Part shown: positions 24,769 to 31,697 of the stretch, piece by piece | How the letters are laid out: each line of letters starts with the position of its first letter | How positions within the stretch are numbered: position 1 is the stretch's first letter | Source of the DNA: CAYRLW01 sp964425215 | GTDB lineage: Bacteria > Spirochaetota > Spirochaetia > Treponematales > Breznakiellaceae | NCBI GenBank assembly: GCA_964425215.1 | Contig: CAYRLW010000005.1 | Span: forward strand, 49,163 to 113,162 | Length of the DNA: 64,000 nt | Direction: 5' to 3' | The notes under the pieces: model-generated | The model's database searches: none | What the model was told of the DNA's origin: nothing | Seen by the model: only the letters and a program-made list of their open reading frames with translations | Position numbers and translations under genes: made by a program

Positions 24769-26518
24769 GGTAGCGGTCCTCCAGTTCCTGGAGGGCGATG
24801 CGGTAATATTTGATAAAGGGATCTAGCTCCGCACGGAAACGTTTTAAAAATGACGGTTCCAAGACAAGGCTGGCGCTCCGGTCTGTAGCGGCGTATTCGG
24901 GGAAATGGGCCCAAACGTAATCCACCTCTAAAATCAGCCGCCGTAGCGCCGGTTCTGCTATGGTTTCACCGGTCCCGCCGGAAAGTAGTTCCCGCAGGTG
25001 TATAAGCCGTGCCTGTTCATCCTTTAAAAACTTTTGCAAGTCCCCTTTCAATTTTTCTTTTGTATTGAACCCTTCATCGTCTCTTCCGTTTACCCCGGGA
25101 AAGCCACCTAGGGGGTCTGCCTTTTTTCCGGTCTCTCGGGACCCTGGTCCCTGGGGCCAGGGTCTCCGGGGCCAAGCCCCCCGGGACTGGAGAATATCCG
25201 CCGCTTCTTCCACCGTAAGCCGGGGAATGCCCAGGGGTAGGCCAAAATTGCCCATATCATACACCCTGCTCGAGGACCCAAACTCCCGTTCAAAGAGGTC
25301 CCGGTATCCCCGAAGCACCGGATCGGTATACACCTCTTGCCCCTTACCCGCCGTTTTGACCACCCGTGAGCGGTACGCTCCCCCGGGATCCAGGGGGGAG
25401 GAAAATCGATGGGCTCTTAAAAGGGCTTCCGTATGGCTAGGACTTCCCCTGGCGTGGTACCGACCGGGAAGGTAAGAAAAGTCCAACCCCGCCAGGACCA
25501 AAGGAGCGTTGGTTGTCCGTAACCCTAGGGATACGGCGCTTAGTCCCACGGAGCCCAAGGGAGGTAATTCGGTTTGTAAGAATTGATCCCGCCGAAGTCG
25601 GTCAAAAATTGCCAGGGGAGTCCACTCGGTAAAAAAGATGGACACGGGGCCCCTGACCGCCCGAGCTGTGGCGGGCAGGGCCGACAAATCCATCCAAAGC
25701 TGGAATTCACCGGTCCAGGTACCCAAAAAATCCCGCAGGTTCCACTGCTGGGCTTCCAGGGCCACCACCCCGTCCGGCTCTATCCCCCGGGATACCAGGG
25801 CCCCAAGGGCCGTATCCACGCAGAGGATAGAAAACCCCCTATTTTTTTTTGACCCCGAGAGGGGCAGTTTTTGGCCCAGACCTTCAAGGGCCTCATCTAA
25901 CGAGGGCCCCGCGCCAAGGACCAACAGGGGCCTATCGGAATCGGAAAAGGCTTTGGAAAATGGGGCTTCTAAAAGTAGGGGAAAATTATAGACCATGTTG
26001 CGGCTGTAACGGCGCCCCAGTTTTGTAAGGGTCATCGCGTTGGCCCAATCGATGGCCAGGTCCCGTTCTAGGGCCGCGATGAGGTTTTCGTAGAGCCCCT
26101 GGTCAAACTGGGCTCCAGCACCAATTTGAACCACTTCAAGCCGTCTAAAACGGCGGCTCCCCCAGGCCTTACGGACAAAGGCGCACAGTTCCCCCAGCGA
26201 ACGGGTACAGAAAAGCCGAAACTTGGGATGCTCCCTCAGCGCCTTGGATATCTCCCCTTCGCTCAGAGCCATCAGCAGGGGATCGGTTTCTAGCGCTAAA
26301 ACGGCTGAATCCTCGGTACTTCTTTCTACCAGGGAAGATAACCCGTAGCCCAAAAGGGGAGACAGGCAAACGTAAAGGGTTCGGTTGAAAATCCGTGTGG
26401 TTTGGACGATCCTCTGGGCCTGTTCGATCGGATCGATAGTGGAAAGGAGCGTTTTCCCTTTATACCGGACAAAAAAACCCCGACGAGCTGGGAGCCGCCG
26501 GGGAACATCATCGTTCAT
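24749..26518 (-). CDS. DUF115 / MptE-like (motility-associated glycosylation) protein
   Basis: This 589-residue protein has the DUF115 (6-hydroxymethylpterin pyrophosphokinase MptE-like, Maf-type) core: MVYNFPLLLEAPFSKAF, then a nucleotide-binding-like PLLVLGAGPSLDEALEGL, ILCVDTALGALVSRGIEPDGVVALEAQ, PPLGSVGLSAVSLGL and VLAGLDFSYLPGRYHARG. Relatives in flagellated bacteria include the Maf proteins that modify flagellin with nonulosonic acids; other DUF115 members are pterin kinases. Which applies here is not shown. A Trp/Pro/Arg/Gly-rich insertion (WPRRPWPQGPG, about residues 438-460) is encoded by GC-rich near-palindromic DNA at about 25138-25186. It is preceded by a foldase gene 3 bp upstream. 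Confidence 0.75.
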   Translation of the reverse strand: MNDDVPRRLPARRGFFVRYKGKTLLSTIDPIEQAQRIVQTTRIFNRTLYVCLSPLLGYGLSSLVERSTEDSAVLALETDPLLMALSEGEISKALREHPKFRLFCTRSLGELCAFVRKAWGSRRFRRLEVVQIGAGAQFDQGLYENLIAALERDLAIDWANAMTLTKLGRRYSRNMVYNFPLLLEAPFSKAFSDSDRPLLVLGAGPSLDEALEGLGQKLPLSGSKKNRGFSILCVDTALGALVSRGIEPDGVVALEAQQWNLRDFLGTWTGEFQLWMDLSALPATARAVRGPVSIFFTEWTPLAIFDRLRRDQFLQTELPPLGSVGLSAVSLGLRTTNAPLVLAGLDFSYLPGRYHARGSPSHTEALLRAHRFSSPLDPGGAYRSRVVKTAGKGQEVYTDPVLRGYRDLFEREFGSSSRVYDMGNFGLPLGIPRLTVEEAADILQSRGAWPRRPWPQGPGSRETGKKADPLGGFPGVNGRDDEGFNTKEKLKGDLQKFLKDEQARLIHLRELLSGGTGETIAEPALRRLILEVDYVWAHFPEYAATDRSASLVLEPSFLKRFRAELDPFIKYYRIALQELEDRYPTRPWS

Positions 26519-26521
26519 GAA

Positions 26522-28057
26522 TTAACTTTTTGGCATAAAGGTTCGGAGGAAAACGTCGAAGAAGTTGTCCTTTAATTTTTTACTGCTCATAAAATAATTT
26601 TGAAGGGTCTGTTGAGAGTACTGCCCCGCGATATAGGGATAGTAATAATCGATCAACGACGCGGCGTTTTCTTCCGTCATTTTTTCGTCCGTGGGAAGAA
26701 GTACTAAAACGTTATCCCCCACCACCACCGGTTTGGATGGCGTTTTAAGGGGCGTGGTAAAGGCGGTTTTCCAGAATGCTTCGCTGGTCGAAGCTCCTGT
26801 TAATTCATTTAATTTGAAGGAAGCCAAGGATTTGTATAATTCCACGTCGCCGTAGTTCACCGGGACGGGGCCAAATGATTTTTTAGTTAAAGCTTGAGCC
26901 GTAACGGCCTTATCAAAACCCGCTTTTTGGACTTCGGCGGTGAAGGCGTTGGCCTTTTTAATCAGATAATCCTCGATGGTCCCCCGTTCAAAGCCCAGGA
27001 TATACGAGCGGGCTTTCGCAATTACCCCGCTATCGTTGGGCTGGGCATTTTGGAGCGGTTGTTCCAAGCGATAGAAGGCCCAGCCAGAGGGAACCTTTAC
27101 CACGGGGCTGACGTTCCCTGGGGTAAGATTAAGTACGCTGGCCCGTTCTTTTTCATCGGGAATTTCGGTGTTTAACTCAAAGGCGTACTTAATTCCCATA
27201 TCGCCGCTCTTGTCGGCGAACTCATCCTTGGAATAAGTCTTAGCGGCATCCTCAAAGGTGGTAGTCTTTTTGGTAACCTGGTCCAACACCTTGGCCGCGT
27301 CGGCTTGGCTTGTATTGATCGTTATCTTAGAAAGATGGATCGTCTTAAAAAGGTCCGGATGCGCGGTGATATAGGCGGATACTTCCGTGTCGGGGTACGA
27401 AGAAAGGGGGAACGCTACCAGGTCAAAACTTCGTTCCGGCACGGCCAGGGACTTCATAAAGGTTTTTTCGTTGGTGGAAATGCTTAAATCAAGCTCATCG
27501 GCCAAATACCTATCCATAATAATTTGGTCGTGCAAGTCCTGCCGGAGCGCTAAACGGTCCATATCGCTCATGGCCCTATATCGGGAGGCGGAGAATTTTC
27601 CATTGTCCTGAAATTGGGGCTGAAGAGCCATTTTACGGTTTACCGTGGCTTCCGGAACCGTGTATCCCGCTTTTTTCATCTCTTCCAGAGCGGCCACATG
27701 GACCACCGTACTTTCAAAGGCCGCTCTCCACACCTGGAAATTCTGAATTTCCGCGGTTTGGTTCGTATTGTTGGAACGGAACTGCTCGTTGAAGTAATCC
27801 CGTTGCTTGGAAAAATAATTTCCCGGGATAAATTCAATCGGAACCCCGTCGTAGGAACCAAACGCAAGCCTACCACCCCCGACCCCGTTCCCGGCCTTTG
27901 GAGCCAAAGCGGGCACTAAAATAAAGGCTACTATTGTAAGAACCAATATTATTAACGTACCGATAAATACAAAGGGATTAGAATGGTAACGGCGGAACAG
28001 ATCCGCCATCGCGCCTTCTTCATGGGAAACCGGTTTGTTTTTCTCTTTTGATGCCAT
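26522..28057 (-). CDS. PpiD/SurA-like membrane-anchored peptidyl-prolyl isomerase
   Basis: This 511-residue protein has a single membrane segment near the N-terminus (about residues 29-50, FVFIGTLIILVLTIVAFILVP). A SurA_N-like chaperone region follows (GVPIEFIPGNYFSKQRDYFNEQ, then AALEEMKKAGYTVPEATVNRKMA), then a parvulin-type stretch (FEDAAKTYSKDEFADKSGDMG, LTPGNVSPVVKVPSGWAFYRLE). It likely helps fold secreted proteins at the outer face of the inner membrane. The start at 28057 (GAGAGG upstream) is chosen; a longer frame to 28204 would add a cysteine-rich stretch without a ribosome-binding site and would overlap the tRNA promoter region. It is transcribed toward the DUF115 gene. Confidence 0.8.
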   Translation of the reverse strand: MASKEKNKPVSHEEGAMADLFRRYHSNPFVFIGTLIILVLTIVAFILVPALAPKAGNGVGGGRLAFGSYDGVPIEFIPGNYFSKQRDYFNEQFRSNNTNQTAEIQNFQVWRAAFESTVVHVAALEEMKKAGYTVPEATVNRKMALQPQFQDNGKFSASRYRAMSDMDRLALRQDLHDQIIMDRYLADELDLSISTNEKTFMKSLAVPERSFDLVAFPLSSYPDTEVSAYITAHPDLFKTIHLSKITINTSQADAAKVLDQVTKKTTTFEDAAKTYSKDEFADKSGDMGIKYAFELNTEIPDEKERASVLNLTPGNVSPVVKVPSGWAFYRLEQPLQNAQPNDSGVIAKARSYILGFERGTIEDYLIKKANAFTAEVQKAGFDKAVTAQALTKKSFGPVPVNYGDVELYKSLASFKLNELTGASTSEAFWKTAFTTPLKTPSKPVVVGDNVLVLLPTDEKMTEENAASLIDYYYPYIAGQYSQQTLQNYFMSSKKLKDNFFDVFLRTFMPKS

Positions 28058-28192
28058 AGGTTGCTTTACCTCTCTCTGCTTTCCGCTCAAACATCCGTAG
28101 CGACCCATAAATCGGGCCCAGGTTTTAAAAACATACCATGCCAGTAAAAGGGCGTCAATGAGGGAAAAACAAAGGGAACCCCATGGACCTAC

Positions 28193-28221
28193 TTGACATT
28201 TCATGACGATTTAGCTATAGT
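28193..28221 (+). promoter_or_regulatory. Near-consensus promoter for the tRNA-Asp/tRNA-Pro locus
   Basis: TTGACA (28193-28198), 17-bp spacer, TATAGT (28216-28221). The mature tRNA-Asp starts 12 nt downstream, so the 5' leader is very short. Confidence 0.85.
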
Positions 28222-28233
28222 GCCAATCGTTAC

Positions 28234-28307
28234 GGGGGCGTAGCGAAGCTGGTTATCGCGCTGGCCTGTCAAGCCGGAGATCGCGGGTTCGAGCCCCGTC
28301 GCTCCCG
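28234..28307 (+). tRNA. tRNA-Asp(GUC)
   Basis: This 74-nt cloverleaf has acceptor GGGGGCG/CGCTCCC, D stem GCGA/TCGC, anticodon stem CTGGC/GCCGG with loop CTGTCAA (anticodon GTC), T arm GCGGG-TTCGAGC-CCCGT and discriminator G. CCA is not encoded. Confidence 0.93.
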
Positions 28308-28311
28308 TATA

Positions 28312-28339
28312 AGCCCGTCCATTGCGGACGGGCTTTTTT
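28312..28339 (+). terminator. Terminator-like hairpin between the two tRNAs
   Basis: AGCCCGTCC (28312-28320), loop ATTGC, GGACGGGCT (28326-28334), then T run. It sits upstream of tRNA-Pro, for which I see no separate promoter, so it may be partly read through or act as a processing hairpin. Confidence 0.75.
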
Positions 28340-28345
28340 CCATAT

Positions 28346-28418
28346 CGGGCTGTAGCGCAGGGGCTAGCGCGCTTGGTTCGGGACCAAGATGTCGGCGGTT
28401 CAAATCCGCCCAGCCCGA
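28346..28418 (+). tRNA. tRNA-Pro(CGG)
   Basis: This 73-nt cloverleaf has acceptor CGGGCTG/CAGCCCG, D stem GCGC/GCGC, anticodon stem CTTGG/CCAAG around TTCGGGA (anticodon CGG), T arm GGCGG-TTCAAAT-CCGCC and discriminator A. CCA is not encoded. Thirteen nt of its 3' half (28401-28413) recur 190 bp downstream. Confidence 0.93.
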
Positions 28419-28421
28419 CTT

Positions 28422-28461
28422 AAAAACAGCGAGTCACCCTACTGGGTGGCTCGTTGTTTTT
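28422..28461 (+). terminator. Terminator after tRNA-Pro
   Basis: A long stem (AAAAACAGCGAGTCACCC, loop TACT, GGGTGGCTCGTTGTTTTT) ends in a T tract. It can fold on both strands because the stem base is A5/T5. Confidence 0.8.
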
Positions 28462-28471
28462 ATATCCGGAC

Positions 28472-28651
28472 GGGCTGGACGGATTTGATGGGTCGGCGCG
28501 CCGACCAACGGGAGGAAGAGCGGACAGGATGTCCGCGGAAGTGCTGACCCCGGCCCGGAAGGACGAGACACGACGTCGAGTCCTGGAGGGCAAATCCGCC
28601 CAGGGCGAGTCCAGGGAAGAACTGCCAAGGTATGGCAGTTCTTTTTTTTTT
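28472..28651 (+). ncRNA. Candidate structured RNA with tRNA-Pro-derived repeat, ending in a terminator
   Basis: This stem-rich, gene-free DNA lies directly downstream of tRNA-Pro. Visible elements are GGGCTGGACGGAT (28472-28484), the palindrome GGTCGGCGCGCCGACC and the hairpin GGACAGGATGTCC (28522-28534). CAAATCCGCCCAG at 28591-28603 is identical to tRNA-Pro 28401-28413. A clean Rho-independent terminator follows (AGAACTGCC/GGCAGTTCT plus nine T, 28618-28651). The frame across it is open (28454-28801) but looks like a chance GC-rich frame. The arrangement recalls rtT repeats of the E. coli tyrT operon. Transcription is inferred, from the terminator only. Confidence 0.45.
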
Positions 28652-28861
28652 CAGCCGGATAATGTAACGTTGCACCGAAAATGCGAGGGCTGGACGGATC
28701 CCGGGGCGCGGCCGACTGGCCGCGCGTCGATCATTTCCTCTCGGGACGCGGGTATCGCATTTGAACCGGAGGGCCGTCCCCTGGAGCACGCGAATCGATG
28801 AGCGTGCGGAAGGGGCGCCGTACAGGATGTACGGCGAGGCCCGCTCCTACTGGATGTTTAC
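28652..28861. other. Second structured, gene-free segment related to the preceding one
   Basis: It repeats GGGCTGGACGGAT (28687-28699) and carries its own palindrome (GCGGCCGACTGGCCGC) and the hairpin CCGTACAGGATGTACGG (28818-28834). The latter has the same ACAGGATGT centre as the hairpin at 28522-28534. ATTTGAACCGG near 28759 is complementary to a tRNA T-loop-like CCGGTTCAAAT. I see no credible gene. Confidence 0.4.
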
Positions 28862-29629
28862 CTATACGATGGTCCAACCGCCGTCGACTAGCAAAAAGGC
28901 TCCGTTGACCATATCCGAACCATCGGCTGCTAGGAATTGAACGGCCCGGGCGATGTCTTCGATCGAGGCTAAGCGGCCCCGGGGGATTTTGGCCAGGACG
29001 TTGGCGCGGAACTCCGGGTTATCCAGTCGTTCCGCCGTTCCCGGGGTGTAGGTAAAGGTGGGGCCTACGGCGTTTACGGTAAGGCCGTGCTTTGACCATT
29101 CCAGGGCCAGTACTTTGGTAAGCTGATTAATGCCCCCCTTGGAGGCGCAGTACACCGCTTCCCCCTCGATGGCTACGATCGCCGCTTGGGAGCTAATGTT
29201 GATAATTCGGCCCTGCTCTTGGTGTAACATGTGGCGGGCGGCGGCTTGGGCACAAAAAAAGGTTCCCTTTAGGTTGAGGGACATCATTTCGTCCCAATCC
29301 GATTCGGTAATGTTCACCGCGGGAATCGGTTTACCCATACCGGCGTTGTTAATCAATACGTCGATCCTTCCCCATCGTTCTACGATAGCGTCAAAGGCCG
29401 GTTGTATGGACGCCACGCGCCGTACGTCCAGTTTTATCGGTATGCACGTGCCCCCGGCGTTTTTAATTTCCGTGGACAGTTTGTTTAATTGTTCCTCATT
29501 GCGTGCCATAGCTACCACCTGGGCTCCCTGGTCCGCAAAATACCGGGCCAAACCACGGCCTATCCCTCGGCTGGCTCCGGTGATAGCCACTACTTTTCCG
29601 TGCATACTGAACTGATTTTGGTGAGCCAT
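28862..29629 (-). CDS. Short-chain dehydrogenase/reductase (SDR)
   Basis: This 255-residue classical SDR has TGASRGIGRGLA (cofactor glycine loop), LINNAGMGKP, the catalytic Ser-Tyr-Lys set in IINISSQAAI..YCASKGG, and a C-terminal substrate loop ending FLLVDGGW. It oxidises or reduces a hydroxyl/carbonyl group using NAD(H) or NADP(H). The acidic-residue position after strand 2 (VVAMARNEEQL) suggests NADP(H), but weakly. The overall pattern is closest to sugar/polyol dehydrogenases such as gluconate or threitol dehydrogenases; the substrate is unknown. The ribosome-binding site AAGGGGG lies before the ATG and there is a strong promoter about 80 bp upstream. The gene stands alone. Confidence 0.88.
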   Translation of the reverse strand: MAHQNQFSMHGKVVAITGASRGIGRGLARYFADQGAQVVAMARNEEQLNKLSTEIKNAGGTCIPIKLDVRRVASIQPAFDAIVERWGRIDVLINNAGMGKPIPAVNITESDWDEMMSLNLKGTFFCAQAAARHMLHQEQGRIINISSQAAIVAIEGEAVYCASKGGINQLTKVLALEWSKHGLTVNAVGPTFTYTPGTAERLDNPEFRANVLAKIPRGRLASIEDIARAVQFLAADGSDMVNGAFLLVDGGWTIV

Positions 29630-29715
29630 CGATACCCCCTTGTCTACAACGTAAACCGATCTGGGACTAAGACCTAAGCCAATCCAGCGCCAGGGTACGC
29701 TGACGCTATTATTTG

Positions 29716-29743
29716 ACTATAGGGGCTTTTCTTTTTCTGTCAA
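29716..29743 (-). promoter_or_regulatory. Promoter of the SDR gene
   Basis: On the minus strand: TTGACA (29743-29738), 16-bp spacer, TATAGT (29721-29716). The predicted leader of about 80 nt contains a small hairpin (CAGCG..CGCTG). Repeat copy 3 begins 14 bp upstream of the -35 box. Confidence 0.8.
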
Positions 29744-29756
29744 GAATGGAAATCTT

Positions 29757-29910
29757 GAGGTTCTTTCAAAAGTCTGTTACTTTTGCAAAAACCTCTTGCA
29801 GTATTTTTTGCAATTTAAAACTAAATATTTATATTATAAAGAATAGTAAAAATACTGCATATACATCTAAGGTAGCTCTTTCAAAACTCCCTGAGTTTTG
29901 AAAGAGCCTC
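29757..29910. repeat. Composite palindromic repeat, family A, copy 3
   Basis: Left hairpin GAGGTTCTTTCAAAAGTC..ACTTTTGCAAAAACCTC; core TTGCAGTATTTTTTGC..AGTAAAAATACTGCA; spacer TATACATCTAAGGTAG; right hairpin CTCTTTCAAAACTC..GAGTTTTGAAAGAGCCTC. It is part of the 369-bp gene-free stretch 29630-29998, with the SDR promoter to its left and a family B hairpin to its right. Confidence 0.88.
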
Positions 29911-29963
29911 ATTTGCATTTTTTATCTGTAGACCTCTAAAAACTGAAGTTTTTAGAGGTCCCC
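29911..29963. repeat. Family B repeat, second copy
   Basis: ATTTGCATTTTT leads into GACCTCTAAAAACT-GA-AGTTTTTAGAGGTC (29931-29960) and CCCC. This 30-bp palindrome is identical to that at 20888-20917. A family A half end (TTTTGAAAGAACCCC) follows at 29972-29986. Confidence 0.8.
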
Positions 29964-29998
29964 TCTAGAAATTTTGAAAGAACCCCAGCAAGGCTTTT

Positions 29999-30841
29999 TT
30001 AACCGAGGCGCCCGGAAATGTAATCCTCCGTGCGTTTATCCTTGGGGTTGGTAAAAATCTCCTTTGTTTCCCCGTATTCGACCAGCCGGCCCTTATGATC
30101 TTCTCCGGCTATAAAAAAGGCGGTCATATCGGAGGCCCGGGCGGCTTGTTGCATATTATGGGTAACCAGTACGATGGTATATTTTTCCTTTAACGTAAAG
30201 AGCAGGTCCTCGATTTTTAACGTGGCCGTTGGGTCCAGGGCCGACGCGGGTTCATCCAGAAGCAGGATTTCCGGTTCTATCGCCAGGGCTCGGGCTATAC
30301 AGAGCCGTTGTTGTTGGCCCCCCGATAGGGCCGTTCCGGGGGCGTTGAGTTTATCCTTCACTTCGTCCCAAAGGGCCGCCGCCATCAGAGATCGTTCTAC
30401 CACCTCATCGTAGTAGGATTTTTTTTGCTTCGGCAGATTTAGCCGGAGCCCCGTAATGACGTTTTCATAGACCGTTTTGGTTGGGAAGGGGTTTGGTTTC
30501 TGGAAAACCATCCCAATCCGCCGGCGTATCCGCACCGGGTCCGCGTCGGGAGCGTAAATGTCTTCCCCGTCCACCAATATGGAACCCGTGGCGTAGGCTC
30601 CTTTGATAACTTCGTGCATACGGTTGATACAACGGATCATGGTCGATTTACCGCACCCCGAGGGGCCGATGATCGCGGTAACCAGACCGGGGTACACGTC
30701 TAAATTGATATCCTCTATGGCGTGCTGTTTGCCGTAAAAAGCGTTTAGGTTCCGTATTTGGATCTTTGGCTCCTGAGAAACCCGCACGGTACCAGAACCA
30801 TTGGCGCGTACAATATCAGCCATGGATTTAACGAGATTCAT
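29999..30841 (-). CDS. pstB: Phosphate ABC transporter ATP-binding protein PstB
   Basis: This 280-residue ATPase has Walker A IIGPSGCGKSTM, the Q loop FQKPNPFP, the signature LSGGQQQRLCIARALA and Walker B ILLLDEPASALDP. Near-invariant PstB features are IRCINRMHEV and FFIAGEDHKGRLVEYGET..IFTNPKDKRTEDYISGRLG. The N-terminus is about 25 residues longer than usual, and an internal ATG (residue 7) is possible. The start overlaps pstA by 14 bp. It is the last gene of pstSCAB; no phoU follows, and repeat elements lie downstream. Confidence 0.95.
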   Translation of the reverse strand: MNLVKSMADIVRANGSGTVRVSQEPKIQIRNLNAFYGKQHAIEDINLDVYPGLVTAIIGPSGCGKSTMIRCINRMHEVIKGAYATGSILVDGEDIYAPDADPVRIRRRIGMVFQKPNPFPTKTVYENVITGLRLNLPKQKKSYYDEVVERSLMAAALWDEVKDKLNAPGTALSGGQQQRLCIARALAIEPEILLLDEPASALDPTATLKIEDLLFTLKEKYTIVLVTHNMQQAARASDMTAFFIAGEDHKGRLVEYGETKEIFTNPKDKRTEDYISGRLG

Positions 30842-31697
30842 GATTCCACCTTCGAGTAAAGTATTTAACCGCTCCGCTTAAAATTCCTATCAAAGCGATA
30901 AGGAGTAGGGTTGCGCCCCAGGCTTTTTTATGCCAATCGTCGTAGGGTGATATGGCGTAACTGTAGATTTGCAGGGGCATGGCCGCCATGGGGCGGCGTA
31001 GATCGAAATTAAAGAACGCGTTCCCTAAAGAAGTGAGCAAGAGGGGCGCGGTCTCTCCGGCGGCCCGGGCGACGGCTAACATAATGGAGGTAAGCAGACC
31101 CGGTAACACCGTGGGTATAACGATAAAGATGACCACCTTCCAGCGGGGAGTTCCCAAAGCCAGGGCCGCTTCCCGGAGAGTATCGGGGACCAGTTTTAAA
31201 ATCTCCTCCACGCTACGCGCTATAATGGGAATCATAATGACCGCCAGGGCTAGGGAACCGGCAAAACCCGAATACCCGGTCAGGTTCCGCACCACCAGGG
31301 CCCAAATAAAGATACCCACCACGATAGAAGGCAACTCGGCCAGTAATTCGACCGCGAAGCGGACCAGGGTGGCCAATTTTGTTTGGCCGTACTCTACGAT
31401 AAAAACAGCCGTGGCTACCCCAATAGGTATGGCGATAAGGGCCGCCAGCAGGAGCATGATCAGGGTTCCCAAAATCGCGGGGGCGATACCACCCCCTTCT
31501 TCTCCGTAGGGTTTTGGAATTTTTGTAAAGAAATCAAAATTCAGGGCCCCCACACCGCTTATAAAGATGTGATAGATAATAATAAACAGAATGGATATGG
31601 ATAAAAGGGTGGCGATTATGATAAGGCCATAAAAAAAACCGGCCGTGAATTTCCTGGATCGAATTCGAGCGATTTCTGGATCACGCATGGCGGGCAT
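30828..31697 (-). CDS. pstA: Phosphate ABC transporter permease PstA
   Basis: This 289-residue protein has six predicted membrane segments (first at about residues 19-44, FFYGLIIIATLLSISILFIIIYHIF). The permease EAA region reads EILKLVPDTLREAALALGTPRWKVV. The family stretch PKPYGEEGGGIAPAILGTLIML near the N-terminus identifies PstA rather than PstC. It overlaps pstC and pstB. The start may be ATG 31697 or ATG 31688, because GGGAGG is close to both. Confidence 0.94.
   Translation of the reverse strand: MPAMRDPEIARIRSRKFTAGFFYGLIIIATLLSISILFIIIYHIFISGVGALNFDFFTKIPKPYGEEGGGIAPAILGTLIMLLLAALIAIPIGVATAVFIVEYGQTKLATLVRFAVELLAELPSIVVGIFIWALVVRNLTGYSGFAGSLALAVIMIPIIARSVEEILKLVPDTLREAALALGTPRWKVVIFIVIPTVLPGLLTSIMLAVARAAGETAPLLLTSLGNAFFNFDLRRPMAAMPLQIYSYAISPYDDWHKKAWGATLLLIALIGILSGAVKYFTRRWNHESR

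Noticed and set aside
28058..28204. N-terminal extension of the PpiD-like protein starting at 28204
   Set aside because: It has no ribosome-binding site, overlaps the tRNA promoter region on the other strand and lacks family similarity; ATG 28057 has a good site.
28472..28651. Possible SRP, RNase P or tmRNA gene
   Set aside because: None of the diagnostic motifs (SRP GGAAG tetraloop arrangement, RNase P GAGGAAAGTCC, tmRNA ends) was found.
28454..28801. 115-residue open frame over the structured region downstream of tRNA-Pro
   Set aside because: The composition follows the GC-rich palindromes, the frame crosses a clear terminator, and no start with a good ribosome-binding site was found. It is better explained as non-coding.
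29713..29901. 62-codon open frame in repeat copy 3
   Set aside because: It is composed of repeat and promoter sequence, AT-rich, with no ribosome-binding site.
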